DNA of 64,000 nucleotides from Vibrio sp. NTOU-M3 (GCF_040869035.1 NZ_CP162101.1:1302001-1366000), one strand, 5' to 3'. Shown: positions 37,310 to 46,923, counted from the stretch's first letter. The notes: generated by a model from the sequence alone, not told the origin. Numbers and translations: made by a program.

Positions 37310-39670
37310 ATGGCGATACAAAGATTGATGGCAGACCAGCTATATCTGGATACGGATTTAGAAACTCTGCCAAGTAAGTCGACCAAAGAATTGGCTCCCA
37401 TTGACGAGATTGTCGGTCAGGAGCGAGCTCAGAAAGCAGTAGAGTTCGCAATGTCGATCAAAGAGAAAGGCTACAACATCTATGCGATTGGGCAGAATGG
37501 GTTAGGTAAACGTACCATGATCCTTCGTTACCTTAATCGCCATCAGCATGAAGCGGACTCTCTATTTGATTGGTGTTACGTCTCAAACTTTGATGATACA
37601 CGTACACCGAAAGTGCTTAAGCTGCCGCGTGGCGTTGGCGCTAAACTAAAACAAGACATTGAAAAGTTGGTGTCTAAATTGGTTAATGCGATGCCTCTAG
37701 CGTTCGATAACGAACTGTATTTTAGTCGCGCTGACAAACTGAAAAACCAGTTAGCCCAAAAACAAGAAGCCGAGCTTGAATTAATCAGTCGCGATGCAAA
37801 ATCGAAAAGCATCAGTTTGACGATCACACCTCAAGGTGACTATCAGTTTGTTGCAATGAATGGGGAAGACCAACATACCGAAGAGTCCTTTGAAGAACTG
37901 ACGAAAAAAGAGCAAGAGCAATTTGGCAGCGCTATTGATGAGCTTGAAGTACAGCTACGCAATATGGCGCGCCAGTTGACGGAGTGGGAAGAAAGCTACA
38001 GCGAAAAAATTAAAAAGCTGAATGATGATGTCACATTAGATGTGATTGCCCACTTTATCAAACAACTCAAAACGGATTACAGCCAGTATCCGGCAATCAA
38101 AGGTTATTTAACGGATCTGCAAAAAGACATCGTCGAAAATGCAGATATTTTCTTGGAGCAGGGCAGTGAGCAAGCGGAGATCGCAAACGCTTCTCTAGAC
38201 AAGAAACTACCAAGAAGATACAAAGTTAACGTTTTAGTAAGCCGTCAAGATGACAGCTTTCCGATTGTCGTGGAAGAAACGCCAAACTACCATTCTCTAT
38301 TTGGATATATTGAAACAGCGACCTTTAAAGGCACGGTTTTTACTGACTTCTCATTGATCCGTCCGGGCAGTTTGCACAAAGCAAATGGCGGCGTGCTATT
38401 GATGGATGCACAGAAGGTACTCGAACAGCCATATGTCTGGGATGGGTTAAAACGTGCATTGCGTGCTCGCCAACTGAGTTTCACTTCCTTAGAAAAAGAA
38501 GTCACACTCACCGGTGCGGTTTCATTGGATCCGGAGCCGATTCCACTCGATGTGAAAATCATCTTGTTTGGTGATTATCGTACTTATCAGCTACTGCAAC
38601 ACTACGATCCAGAATTTAGCGAGCTTTTCCGTGTAACCGCTGATTTTGAAGATGAAATGAAGCGCACTGTTGACTCTGAATTGCATTACGCACGCTTTAT
38701 TTCCAGTGTGGTGCATGACAATGGCATGTTGCATTGCGATAAAAAGGCGATGGCTCGGATCATTGAACACAGCGCTCGTTTAGCTGGTGATCAGAATAAA
38801 TTGTCACTCCATTCAGCTCACATTGCGAATTTGCTTCGTGAGTCTAATTACGTTGCGCGCCAAGCAAACTCGAATATGATTCGCTCGAGCCATGTCGAAG
38901 AAGCATTGAGTAATCAGGAAATGCGAGTTAGCCGCTTGAAAGACAGTGTTATGGAAGGGTTTATCAACGGAACCACTTTGATTCGCACTGACGGACATGC
39001 GATTGGGCAAGTGAACGCGCTTTCTGTTTTAAGCACCAGCGAGTATATGTTTGGTGCGCCGAACCGCATTACGGCAACAACTTGTTATGGTGAAGGTGAT
39101 GTAATCGACATCGAACGAAGCGTTGATTTAGGTGGCAGTATTCACTCGAAAGGCGTGATGATCTTAACTGCGTATCTATCTTCCGTGTTTGGTCGTACCG
39201 CTCGTGTGCCATTAACCACGACGATTACCTTCGAACAATCCTATGGTGGGGTTGATGGTGATAGCGCGAGTATGGCGGAGTTCTGTGCCGTGGTGTCTGC
39301 GTTTTCTAAACAACCCAACCGTCAAGATATTGCAATTACGGGATCTATGAACCAATTTGGTGAAGCACAACCTATTGGTGGTGTGAACGAAAAGATTGAA
39401 GGATTCTTTGATGTATGCGAAATCAAAGGGCGTACTAATGAGCAAGGGGTCATTATTCCTCGTTCGAATATTCACAATTTGATGCTACGGCCGGATATCG
39501 TGAAAGCTGTTGAACGTGGTGAATTCCATATTTGGGCGATTGACCATGTGACAGAGGCCATTGAGCTGTTTACAGGGAAAGCGGCGGGAGAGCCGAGTGA
39601 TGAGGGCAGCTACCCAATTGATACCATCTTTGGTATTGCTCAAGCGAAGCTCAATGCATTACGTAAATAA
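37310..39670 (+). CDS. Lon-family ATP-dependent protease, LonH/YcbZ-like
   Basis: A 786-residue protease. The start is ATG 37310, five bases after AAGGAGGG; the preceding GTG codon is inside the spacer. The N-terminal AAA+ region has GQNGLGKRT as the Walker A motif and a long inserted coiled-coil section (about residues 125-260). The C-terminal Lon protease domain has the Ser-Lys dyad S652 (GDSASM) and K695 (NEKIEGFF), 43 residues apart as in Lon. There is no Lon substrate-binding N-domain and no membrane segment, which places it with the YcbZ/LonH group rather than LonA or LonB. Substrates are unknown. It ends at a strong terminator. Confidence 0.9.
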   Translation: MAIQRLMADQLYLDTDLETLPSKSTKELAPIDEIVGQERAQKAVEFAMSIKEKGYNIYAIGQNGLGKRTMILRYLNRHQHEADSLFDWCYVSNFDDTRTPKVLKLPRGVGAKLKQDIEKLVSKLVNAMPLAFDNELYFSRADKLKNQLAQKQEAELELISRDAKSKSISLTITPQGDYQFVAMNGEDQHTEESFEELTKKEQEQFGSAIDELEVQLRNMARQLTEWEESYSEKIKKLNDDVTLDVIAHFIKQLKTDYSQYPAIKGYLTDLQKDIVENADIFLEQGSEQAEIANASLDKKLPRRYKVNVLVSRQDDSFPIVVEETPNYHSLFGYIETATFKGTVFTDFSLIRPGSLHKANGGVLLMDAQKVLEQPYVWDGLKRALRARQLSFTSLEKEVTLTGAVSLDPEPIPLDVKIILFGDYRTYQLLQHYDPEFSELFRVTADFEDEMKRTVDSELHYARFISSVVHDNGMLHCDKKAMARIIEHSARLAGDQNKLSLHSAHIANLLRESNYVARQANSNMIRSSHVEEALSNQEMRVSRLKDSVMEGFINGTTLIRTDGHAIGQVNALSVLSTSEYMFGAPNRITATTCYGEGDVIDIERSVDLGGSIHSKGVMILTAYLSSVFGRTARVPLTTTITFEQSYGGVDGDSASMAEFCAVVSAFSKQPNRQDIAITGSMNQFGEAQPIGGVNEKIEGFFDVCEIKGRTNEQGVIIPRSNIHNLMLRPDIVKAVERGEFHIWAIDHVTEAIELFTGKAAGEPSDEGSYPIDTIFGIAQAKLNALRK

Positions 39671-39680
39671 CCATTAAAAC

Positions 39681-39710
39681 AAAAACACCGACAATCATGT
39701 CGGTGTTTTT
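39681..39710. terminator. Bidirectional terminator between Lon-like and CDF genes
   Basis: AAAAACACCGACA / TGTCGGTGTTTTT with a 4-base loop and flanking A and T runs, centred between the two convergent genes. Confidence 0.9.
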
Positions 39711-39726
39711 TTATCTTCTAATCTGA

Positions 39727-40620
39727 CTAATTGGCAATGTTCATCGTTAGATGCAAATCAAGTGAGAGTTTCGATAGCTTGTCTTTTAACACTCGACGCG
39801 CTTTATCTAACTCAGCAACCTCAACGTTGTCATCTTTAGTGTATACATCCAAGTTAACTCTTAGCTCTTGACCAACTTTCGTTACGCCCGCAAGCTCAAT
39901 GTGTTGAGAAACCTGACTATCCAAAGCTGATACCTCTTGCTTAACTGTACGGCGAATCTCTTTGCTTGGTGCCATCATCAAGAGTTCACGCACTGCGCCT
40001 TTTAACATGTCGAAAGGGACTTTAATAAAGTAAAACGACATTAGAATCATCATCATTGGATCGGCATAAACAGAATAGTGTGCCCATGGTGATAACGTGA
40101 CCAACCAAGCGGCAATAAAGCCAAGTGTCACAGCAACACTTAATAGCGTATCCATTTGCCACTGTTTTGATTCAGCAACAATTAATCCTGAAGAAAAGCG
40201 TTTAGAGGTTTTGGCAATGTACCACCATGCGTAACCACAACCGATAACATTAATGATGCCAAACAATGTCGCGATAGACGCATCGACCTCACGACCGCCG
40301 CTAAACATGGCTAAAACCGCAGAGTAAAGCGAATAGCCAACCACTGAGAGAATAACCGCCCCTTTAATCGCAATGACGACAGGCTGAAGTACGGCCTTAC
40401 CGAAAGGAAAATGATGTTGGCTAGGCTTTTGGATATAACGAGAAACGGCGAGCGACAATAAAGTTAACAGTAAACTGACGAGCGAATAAGCGCCGTCGAA
40501 AACAATAACCAGAGAACCAACGAGTAGACCGAGCACAAGCCCTCCAACCGCAAACCCAGAAGCTAAAAGGGCTGAGACGGTAAGGATTCGTTTTTCATTT
40601 AAGCTTGTCCTGGCACACAT
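39727..40620 (-). CDS. Cation-diffusion-facilitator family protein with altered metal site
   Basis: A 297-residue CDF protein with about six membrane helices and a C-terminal cytoplasmic domain. In zinc/iron exporters of the YiiP type, the transport site is built from two Asp on helix 2 and His and Asp on helix 5. Here helix 2 has D42 and S46 (FDGAYSLVS) and helix 5 has Q153 and D157 (QWQMD). Two of the four ligands are therefore replaced, by Ser and Gln. The rest of the fold is intact. It may move a different ion, such as one that prefers oxygen ligands, or have lost strong zinc transport. No regulator is adjacent. Confidence 0.85.
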   Translation of the reverse strand: MCARTSLNEKRILTVSALLASGFAVGGLVLGLLVGSLVIVFDGAYSLVSLLLTLLSLAVSRYIQKPSQHHFPFGKAVLQPVVIAIKGAVILSVVGYSLYSAVLAMFSGGREVDASIATLFGIINVIGCGYAWWYIAKTSKRFSSGLIVAESKQWQMDTLLSVAVTLGFIAAWLVTLSPWAHYSVYADPMMMILMSFYFIKVPFDMLKGAVRELLMMAPSKEIRRTVKQEVSALDSQVSQHIELAGVTKVGQELRVNLDVYTKDDNVEVAELDKARRVLKDKLSKLSLDLHLTMNIAN

Positions 40621-40816
40621 ATTAAATACTCGCTGTTGAACATATCTATATTGTTCTCTTTTAGTGCGAAATTGACAAATATGATCTGTGTTAAAAATAA
40701 CCTGAGAAATGGCGGGATATAACTAAGTTTAATTAAAACAACTAGTTAAGAGGATGTTGTGGTGTCATTATTATTGACGCTCAGTGATTGATTGCGTATG
40801 GCATATGGCTTTGATT

Positions 40817-41695
40817 CTAAAAATCAAACAGATATTCGTTTAAACGATCCGCTAACCAAGAGACGCCCGGGTGTTCCGCACGCCCTGATGCCGTGAACAT
40901 GCAGTAGTCCTCTTGAGTCAAACCATAAGTGTGTTTAATTACAGCGAGTTGTTGCTGGCGAAGGTAATGACGAATAAGGGGCTCAGGCAATACTCCCCAC
41001 GCGTCTTCCGCAAGAATGGTATTCAACATGTAATCGAAGCTTGAAAAACCGATGTGTCTCAGGGACATCGGTTGAAGTTCAGGATTGTCTTTTTCGTTCA
41101 GATAAACCATCACAGCCTGTAATTGCTTGCGTAAATCTTCATCAGAGACTCGTCTTAACTGAGTCAGTGGGTGCCCTGATTTGCACACCGACATCATTCG
41201 GATCTTACCTAATGGGTGATAGGTGAGTTGAGGGTCGTCAATTCTTTCGTAGTCAACACCAAATGCATAATCGACTTGGTGAGTGGCCACTAGGTTGGCT
41301 AAATCACCACTTGATGCCAGAACAATGTTGACGGATGTGGCGGGAAATTGATCGTTAAGGCGGTGCGCTAAATCTAGCCACATGTCATCAGGTAATGAGT
41401 CATCACGTGCTATCCATAGCTCGGCGTTGAACTCTCCAGAAGCTTGCGCACAAGTTTGTCGAATTCTTGATGAGGTTACCGATAAACTTTCGCAATCTTT
41501 GTAAATGGCCTTTCCTGCCTCTGAAAGTACTAGGTGGTTCCCAGAACGAACAAAAAGTTCGATACCTAGTTCTTTTTCCAGTGCTTTAATTGCCATGCTG
41601 AGCTTGGTACGGTTACATTCAAGTTGGCGTGCTGCTTCTGACACTGAGCCAGTATCTGCAACATGACAAAACGCTTCGATTTGAGAAAGGTTCAT
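40817..41695 (-). CDS. LysR-family transcriptional regulator
   Basis: A 292-residue LysR protein. The N-terminal helix-turn-helix is at about residues 3-60 (GSVSEAARQLECNRTKLS) and the effector domain at about 90-290. It faces the methyltransferase gene divergently across 142 bp that hold a 10-bp inverted repeat. It has no close match to a named regulator by eye. Control of the facing gene and of itself is the standard inference. Confidence 0.85.
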   Translation of the reverse strand: MNLSQIEAFCHVADTGSVSEAARQLECNRTKLSMAIKALEKELGIELFVRSGNHLVLSEAGKAIYKDCESLSVTSSRIRQTCAQASGEFNAELWIARDDSLPDDMWLDLAHRLNDQFPATSVNIVLASSGDLANLVATHQVDYAFGVDYERIDDPQLTYHPLGKIRMMSVCKSGHPLTQLRRVSDEDLRKQLQAVMVYLNEKDNPELQPMSLRHIGFSSFDYMLNTILAEDAWGVLPEPLIRHYLRQQQLAVIKHTYGLTQEDYCMFTASGRAEHPGVSWLADRLNEYLFDF

Positions 41696-41731
41696 AGTAA
41701 CTTCATTAGTTTCACTGCATTAACGAGTGTA

Positions 41732-41767
41732 TCTTATACCAAAACACCAAGAAATGTTGGTATAAGA
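41732..41767. promoter_or_regulatory. Inverted repeat between LysR and methyltransferase genes
   Basis: TCTTATACCA and TGGTATAAGA are perfect 10-bp complements 16 bp apart, 37 bp before the LysR start. The spacing puts the arm centres about 26 bp apart, close to two and a half helical turns, compatible with a dimer or tetramer-binding site. Confidence 0.5.
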
Positions 41768-41837
41768 CTATGAAGACACATAGGTTTTGGTTTACTCTTG
41801 GTGGGTGCCTGATACAAGAAGTAATAGGGAGATCATA

Positions 41838-42413
41838 ATGGCGACAAACTGGGACGAATACGCTGCGGAATGGGAAGCGAATCAAGCAACGCACACATAT
41901 GCTGAGAGTGCATTCGATTCGTTAACTAAAGCAGTCAGTATTGAAGGTAAACACGTTCTAGATTTTGGTTGTGGTACGGGTCTAATGAGTCAGAAATTGG
42001 CTCCGTTTGCCAAAGATATTGTGGCTCTTGATAGCTCTGAAGCAATGATTGAGAAGTTAGACGACAAGCAGTTAGAAAACGTCGAACCTGTTGTTGATGT
42101 GCTTTCTCGTGGGTTAGTTGCACTTCATCCTGCGTTTCGTAAACAATTTGACCTAATTGTTGCTTCGTCCGTTTGTGGTTTTTTACCCAATTACTCTGAT
42201 GTTATGGATATCGTTTATTCTTTGCTCGATGAAGGCGGTCAGTTTGTACAGTGGGATTGGTTAGCTGAAAATGACAGCGAAGGACTGACAGCAAATAAGA
42301 TTGAGCGTGTGCTTTCAAGTGTGGGTTTCAACGAGGTGACTATTTCAACTCCGTTTGAAATTGAAACTCCGGAAGGCAAACTAAAAGTAGTGATGGGTGT
42401 TGGTACCAAATAA
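41838..42413 (+). CDS. Class I SAM-dependent methyltransferase
   Basis: A 191-residue methyltransferase. I start it at ATG 41838 after GGGAGATC, not at the upstream ATG 41787. Motif I is HVLDFGCGTGLMSQ, the post-I acidic strand is IVALDSSEAM, and motif II/III regions follow (FDLIVASSVCGFLP). The C-terminus is short, so a small-molecule substrate is likely. The target is unknown. Confidence 0.87.
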   Translation: MATNWDEYAAEWEANQATHTYAESAFDSLTKAVSIEGKHVLDFGCGTGLMSQKLAPFAKDIVALDSSEAMIEKLDDKQLENVEPVVDVLSRGLVALHPAFRKQFDLIVASSVCGFLPNYSDVMDIVYSLLDEGGQFVQWDWLAENDSEGLTANKIERVLSSVGFNEVTISTPFEIETPEGKLKVVMGVGTK

Positions 42414-42446
42414 AGCATCCGCATCATTTGACTCAGATTACAATGC

Positions 42447-42473
42447 AAAGCCCTGAACGTGTTTCAGGGCTTT
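42447..42473. terminator. Bidirectional terminator
   Basis: AAAGCCCTGAA / TTCAGGGCTTT with a 5-base loop lies between the convergent methyltransferase and acetoacetyl-CoA synthetase genes. Confidence 0.8.
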
Positions 42474-42491
42474 GTTGCTATATCATTGTTG

Positions 42492-44465
42492 TCATATAAA
42501 CAGTTGCGCAATTTCATCCAATATTTCCGGGTTGGCAATTGCGCCTTTGTTCTGTACTTCTTTTCCATGGATCACTTGCTTTACCGCCAGTTCAACCAAT
42601 TTGCCGGATTTTGTTTTAGGGATATCACTAACGGCGTATATTTCTGCGGGAACGTGCCGAGGTGAACAATGCGCTTTAAGTTGTGCTTTTATTTGAGCAG
42701 AGAGTTCTGTGGTTAGCTTTTGTTGGTTGTTCAAAGCAACAAACAACACAATACGCTCATCCCCTTGATACGCTTGTCCAACTGCGATTGAATCTCGCAC
42801 AGCGTCGAATTGATTTACCTGTTGGTAGATTTCTGATGTTCCGATTCGTACACCACCAGGGTTCAAAGTGGTATCACTTCGCCCATAGAAAATCATCCCT
42901 GAGTTAGGTGAAAGCTCGACATCGTCTCCGTGATGCCATGCGTTTTCAAACTTATCCCAATACGCTTGATGATAGCGTTCACCATCATCATGCCAAAACC
43001 CGATAGGTTGATTAGGAAAACTATTGGCACAAATGAGCTCTCCTCGTTTTTCTCGAATAGAATGACCGCTTTCGTCGAATACCTGCACATCCATACCCAG
43101 TCCAAAGCCTTGGCATTCCCCACGAAATACCGGAGAGATTGGATTACCGAGGACAAAGCAGCCGCAAATGTCTGTACCGCCAGAAATAGAGGCTAAGTGG
43201 AGATCCGCTTTGATATTGGCGTACACAAAATCAAATTGTTCTGGATAAAGTACTGAGCCAGTAGAGCATAACGTTTTTAAGTGCGGTAAGGCATAATACT
43301 GGCTGGGTGAATAATTGACTTTTTGTAGCGTCTCGAGATATTTCGCTGATGTGCCAAACAAGCTGACATTAGCTTCTTGCGCCAGTTCCCACAATACGCC
43401 GGGCATTGGATACATTGGGCTTCCGTCATAAATAATAAGTGTCGCTCCGCTGGCAAGAGCCGAGACATGCCAGTTCCACATCATCCAGCCACATGTTGTG
43501 TAATAAAACACGGAGTCTGAGGGTTGAATATCACAATGAAGTTGATGTTCTTTCAAGTGATTAAGGGTGATTCCTCCAACAGAATGAACGATGCATTTGG
43601 GTTTACCCGTTGTTCCAGAGGAGTAAAGTACAAACAGAGGATCATTAAACCCAACACGTTCGTACCTTAATCCGCGTGGGATATAGCTAGCCAGTATGGC
43701 TTCCCAGTCTGAAAATGTTTCATTGTAAAATGCATCTTGTGGTGTGGCCTGTAGGTAGTCGATTTGACAGGTGTTTTGGATACTGGAAAGGGCATCAGCA
43801 AGCTGACGATTTTTTTCCACCATATCAAATGACTTCCCATTGAAAGAGTAACCATTACAACAGAAGAGGATTTTTGGCTGAACTTGGCCAAAACGCTCGA
43901 TGACGCTCTCGACACCAAAATCAGGAGATGTTGATGTCCAAATCGCACCAAGGCTTGTCGTGGCGAGCATCGCGACAACCGTTTCTGGTAAGTAGGGGAG
44001 GTAACCCGCGACGACATCACCTTTTTCAACCCCATTTTGCTTTAGCCATTGTTGAAGAATCGAGACCTGATCACACAACTGTTGCCATGTCAGCTTTCGG
44101 CTTTGTCCCCGTTCGTTTTTAAACCAGATAGCTGTTCGTTCAGGCTCTTGGAAGGCATATGAAAGTAGGTTTTCCGCGTAGTTGAGCTGGGCTTGTGGAA
44201 ACCAAATGGTATCACGGCTTGAATAAAATTGACCCCATTTAGCAATGCCTTCTCCATGGATGCAGTCGCCTTTAAAGCCAATCACATCGCAATATTGCCA
44301 AATTTCTAACCAAAACTCTTTTTTTGAATCTATAGACCATTGGTGCAGCTCGTTAAAGTCGGAAATAGCTTCCCCTTGCATGTTGATATGCTGGATGAAC
44401 TGATAAAGGTTGGAGGTTTCTATGCGTGAGCGGCTAGGTGTCCACAAAGGTTGTGTGTTAGGCAT
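42492..44465 (-). CDS. Acetoacetate-CoA ligase
   Basis: A 657-residue AMP-forming ligase making acetoacetyl-CoA from acetoacetate, ATP and CoA. I start it at ATG 44465 after GAGGAA; a longer TTG frame to 44480 overlaps that site. The P-loop is YSSGTTGKPK, the adenylate motif region is DLHLASISGGTDICG, and the C-terminal GKLVELAVKQ carries the catalytic Lys region (PKTKSGK). The long N-terminal ACAS-type domain and overall length fit acetoacetyl-CoA synthetase rather than acetyl-CoA synthetase. It links ketone bodies or polyhydroxybutyrate breakdown to acetyl-CoA. Confidence 0.9.
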   Translation of the reverse strand: MPNTQPLWTPSRSRIETSNLYQFIQHINMQGEAISDFNELHQWSIDSKKEFWLEIWQYCDVIGFKGDCIHGEGIAKWGQFYSSRDTIWFPQAQLNYAENLLSYAFQEPERTAIWFKNERGQSRKLTWQQLCDQVSILQQWLKQNGVEKGDVVAGYLPYLPETVVAMLATTSLGAIWTSTSPDFGVESVIERFGQVQPKILFCCNGYSFNGKSFDMVEKNRQLADALSSIQNTCQIDYLQATPQDAFYNETFSDWEAILASYIPRGLRYERVGFNDPLFVLYSSGTTGKPKCIVHSVGGITLNHLKEHQLHCDIQPSDSVFYYTTCGWMMWNWHVSALASGATLIIYDGSPMYPMPGVLWELAQEANVSLFGTSAKYLETLQKVNYSPSQYYALPHLKTLCSTGSVLYPEQFDFVYANIKADLHLASISGGTDICGCFVLGNPISPVFRGECQGFGLGMDVQVFDESGHSIREKRGELICANSFPNQPIGFWHDDGERYHQAYWDKFENAWHHGDDVELSPNSGMIFYGRSDTTLNPGGVRIGTSEIYQQVNQFDAVRDSIAVGQAYQGDERIVLFVALNNQQKLTTELSAQIKAQLKAHCSPRHVPAEIYAVSDIPKTKSGKLVELAVKQVIHGKEVQNKGAIANPEILDEIAQLFI

Positions 44466-44579
44466 GACATTCCTCGTCAAAATTCCGCGAAATCCTTCTA
44501 AGTCTTGATGCTTTTTTACTCAAAGTCAAACTTGGAGCAGGGAAACATATGGCTGAAAAATATAGAGAAAAACGCAGAA

Positions 44580-44597
44580 TGTAAAATAAATGTTACA
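44580..44597 (+). promoter_or_regulatory. TyrR-box-like site before phhA
   Basis: TGTAAA-ATAAAT-GTTACA differs by one base from the TyrR/PhhR consensus TGTAAA-N6-TTTACA, centred 101 bp before the phhA start codon. Further TGTAAA half-sites lie at 44661 and 44672, and TTTACG at 44681. TyrR-type regulators control phenylalanine hydroxylase operons in other proteobacteria, which fits the gene downstream. Confidence 0.6.
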
Positions 44598-44688
44598 TTT
44601 GGTTTGGGCTTGATATTACCTTGGCTATTGGCAGGTGAAACATCAGTGGATAGGCTTAATTGTAAACGGGTTGTAAAAGGTTTACGTA

Positions 44689-45483
44689 ATGACTAAGTAT
44701 CAATCTAAGCCTATGAATGATAACGGCTTCATTAACTGGAGTGACAGTGAAAATCACATTTGGCACGACTTGATGAAGCGGCAGCTTTCATTGATTGGTG
44801 ACAGAGTATGTAAGCCTTATCTCGATGGGCTTGCGATGTTGGATTTGCCAACGGATAGGGTTCCGCAACTGCGAGATATCAATCAAGTGCTGATTGAGCA
44901 AACAGGATGGCGAGTTGAGCCAGTGCCTGCGCTGATTAACTTTGACCGCTTTTTTGGTTTGCTTGCGGAGAAAAAATTCCCCGTCGCAACGTTTTTAAGA
45001 AGCAGGGAAGAGTTTGACTATTTACAAGAGCCTGATTTTTTCCATGAGGTATTTGGCCATTGCGCAATGTTAACGCATCCAGATTTTGCTCAATTTACCC
45101 ATACTTATGGAAAAATTGGCAAAGAAGCAACCGCAAAAGAACGTGTTTATTTGGCGAGGCTGTATTGGTTTACGGTTGAGTTTGGTTTAGTGCGTGAAAA
45201 CGGTGAAACAAAAATTTATGGCGGTGGGATTATCTCGTCACCGGGAGAAACTGTGTATTCACTGGATAGCCAAACAGCACAAAGACAAACTTTTGATATT
45301 CAACGCGTATTAAGAACGCCTTATCGAATCGACATCATGCAGCCTGTTTACTATGTGCTGAATGATATTGAAGCGTTGTATGAGCTTAGCCAAGTCGACT
45401 TACTGCAACAAGTCCACCAAGCCATGTCTGCCGCTTTACTCCCTCCATTATTTGAAACTAAGGAAGAAATAAATGTTAAATGA
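44689..45483 (+). CDS. phhA: Phenylalanine 4-hydroxylase
   Basis: A 264-residue pterin-dependent iron enzyme converting phenylalanine to tyrosine. The iron ligands are H119, H124 (FFHEVFGHC) and E164 (YWFTVEFGL), with spacing matching the bacterial enzyme family. ATG 44689 has GGTTTACG nearby but only a weak ribosome-binding site. It overlaps phhB by 11 bp, so the two are translationally coupled. A TyrR-box-like site lies upstream. Confidence 0.94.
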   Translation: MTKYQSKPMNDNGFINWSDSENHIWHDLMKRQLSLIGDRVCKPYLDGLAMLDLPTDRVPQLRDINQVLIEQTGWRVEPVPALINFDRFFGLLAEKKFPVATFLRSREEFDYLQEPDFFHEVFGHCAMLTHPDFAQFTHTYGKIGKEATAKERVYLARLYWFTVEFGLVRENGETKIYGGGIISSPGETVYSLDSQTAQRQTFDIQRVLRTPYRIDIMQPVYYVLNDIEALYELSQVDLLQQVHQAMSAALLPPLFETKEEINVK

Positions 45484-45817
45484 ACTGCGTTGTGAGGCAT
45501 GCAGTATTGATGCGATTGCGTTAACACAGAATGAGCGCAACAGCCTTTTGAATGAACTCGATAATTGGTCTCTTATTGAGAGAAATGAGATCCCTCAGTT
45601 AGAGAAGGTATATAAGTTCAAAAATTTTAAAAAAGCGTGGGCTTTTGCTGACCAAATCGCTCAGTTAGCTGAAGATGAATTTCATCATCCCGCGATCCTT
45701 CTTGAGTGGGGCAAAGTGACAGTCACGTGGTGGAGCCATTCCATTAAAGGCTTGCATAAAAACGACTTTATATGTGCAGCTAAGTGCGATGAGTTGTTTG
45801 TTGCTTCCTCAGACTAG
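45473..45817 (+). CDS. phhB: Pterin-4a-carbinolamine dehydratase
   Basis: A 114-residue dehydratase that recycles the pterin cofactor oxidised by PhhA. The family motif [22 protein letters not shown] is present, with the catalytic His pair in HHP and the later WWSH. It starts inside the phhA 3' end. Its stop codon overlaps by four bases the stop codon of the convergent gene at 45814. Confidence 0.93.
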   Translation: MLNELRCEACSIDAIALTQNERNSLLNELDNWSLIERNEIPQLEKVYKFKNFKKAWAFADQIAQLAEDEFHHPAILLEWGKVTVTWWSHSIKGLHKNDFICAAKCDELFVASSD

Positions 45818-46374
45818 TTATTGCGATTCTTTGCTTTCCGCAATGCTTGGTATTCGGTGAGGTAGATCTCTCTTAACCGCTCATATTTTTGCATTAATAC
45901 CTTCACGTCATTTATGAGTGCTTGATTGTGTAGTACGTATTTTTGAGCGGCAATTGAGTTGAGTTGTTTATCGGCGCTTTGGCAGTGTGTACTCATGGTT
46001 TGCCATTGTTTGGCTTGCTGGATGAATGAAGGAAGCTGTTCAGACATTTTCTCGTGTTGATGCAATAAATCGGCGGCCATAACTAATGCTGATTCAGCTT
46101 GTTTAAGCAACATTTCTCTTTTGTTTGAATTTTCGACAGAAAGTAATGCGTCAATTTCTTTAGGTGAAAACGTTTTATGGATCAGAATTTGGTTACGTTG
46201 TTCATTAAGAGATTGATTGAAACTGATGGCTTGTTGGTTATACAGACGATCGATGTACTGTTGCTCATGTAGCAACTGGTTCCAATCTCGTTGCGAGCAA
46301 TGTTTGGCAAAGAGAATGCCTGGTGAATAGAACAATAAAACTGAGCCAACAAGTACTAGCTCTAATCGGTTCAT
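45814..46374 (-). CDS. Hypothetical exported coiled-coil protein
   Basis: A 186-residue protein with an N-terminal signal (hydrophobic residues 5-22, possible cleavage LFA before K24) and then almost entirely Gln- and Leu-rich helices suggesting a coiled coil. Two cysteines, near residues 26 and 130, could form a disulfide in the periplasm. I do not recognise the family. It is convergent with phhB, sharing the bases CTAG at the two stop codons. Confidence 0.65.
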   Translation of the reverse strand: MNRLELVLVGSVLLFYSPGILFAKHCSQRDWNQLLHEQQYIDRLYNQQAISFNQSLNEQRNQILIHKTFSPKEIDALLSVENSNKREMLLKQAESALVMAADLLHQHEKMSEQLPSFIQQAKQWQTMSTHCQSADKQLNSIAAQKYVLHNQALINDVKVLMQKYERLREIYLTEYQALRKAKNRNN

Positions 46375-46464
46375 AATAAGTAATCAATAACTAAGATAGT
46401 AAGAGTATAAACCGAGTCAAAGATAAAGGGGTGTCAAGAAGGCATGAGAGGGAATAAAAAGCGT

Positions 46465-46501
46465 AAGCCTGCTTCGCCATCCATTGACTGAAAGCAGGCT
46501 T
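46465..46501. terminator. Possible terminator after the small exported-protein gene
   Basis: AAGCCTGCT / AGCAGGCTT, 9-bp stem with a 19-base loop. On the minus strand a T-run (GCTTTTTATT) follows four bases later. It lies 105 bp beyond the stop codon of the gene at 46606. Confidence 0.45.
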
Positions 46502-46605
46502 TAGAACTATATCGCATAGACATTATTCTCTGAGTCGTTTTCTGGTCAGTAAATCCCTCTACTGACTTTGGGGAAACTAAGGATATACATTAGGCGTACC
46601 TAGAC

Positions 46606-46923
46606 TTAGCTATCTCCACGGACAAAACGACGTTCAGTGATTGTGTTTCCTTCATCATCAGTAATTTCGAATGTAAAGGTGCGACCGTTGTTACGAAGGT
46701 TGTAAACGTTAACATAGCCGGATTCTGAAGTGGTATAGGTTTGTGTTCCTGAGCCAGTCACTTTTACAGGTACTCCCGAAACTGGTTGACCATCTTTCAA
46801 TACTGTTGCACGAGCAGAAGAATCAAATGTGTTGATTTTTAACTCTAAATCACTAGCTGATGCAGAAAAAGCAAATGCTGAAGATAGGGCGGCAAGCGTT
46901 AGTGTTGAGATTACGTTTTTCAT
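46606..46923 (-). CDS. Small secreted protein with a predicted Ig-like beta fold
   Basis: A 105-residue protein with a clear signal peptide (residues 1-23, ending FSASA). The mature part looks like one beta-sandwich, with VLKDGQPVSGVPVKVTGSG and YTTSESGYVNVYNLRNNG resembling carboxypeptidase-regulatory or bacterial Ig-like repeats. It is a single-domain periplasmic or secreted protein of unknown role. AAAGGAAAT lies just upstream of ATG 46923 as a ribosome-binding site. Confidence 0.72.
   Translation of the reverse strand: MKNVISTLTLAALSSAFAFSASASDLELKINTFDSSARATVLKDGQPVSGVPVKVTGSGTQTYTTSESGYVNVYNLRNNGRTFTFEITDDEGNTITERRFVRGDS

Noticed and set aside
44466..44480. TTG start for acetoacetate-CoA ligase
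   Set aside because: It overlaps the GAGGAA ribosome-binding site of ATG 44465.
44505..44696. 63-codon ORF upstream of phhA
   Set aside because: It spans the TyrR-box-like site and promoter region, has no ribosome-binding site, and its product has no recognisable features.
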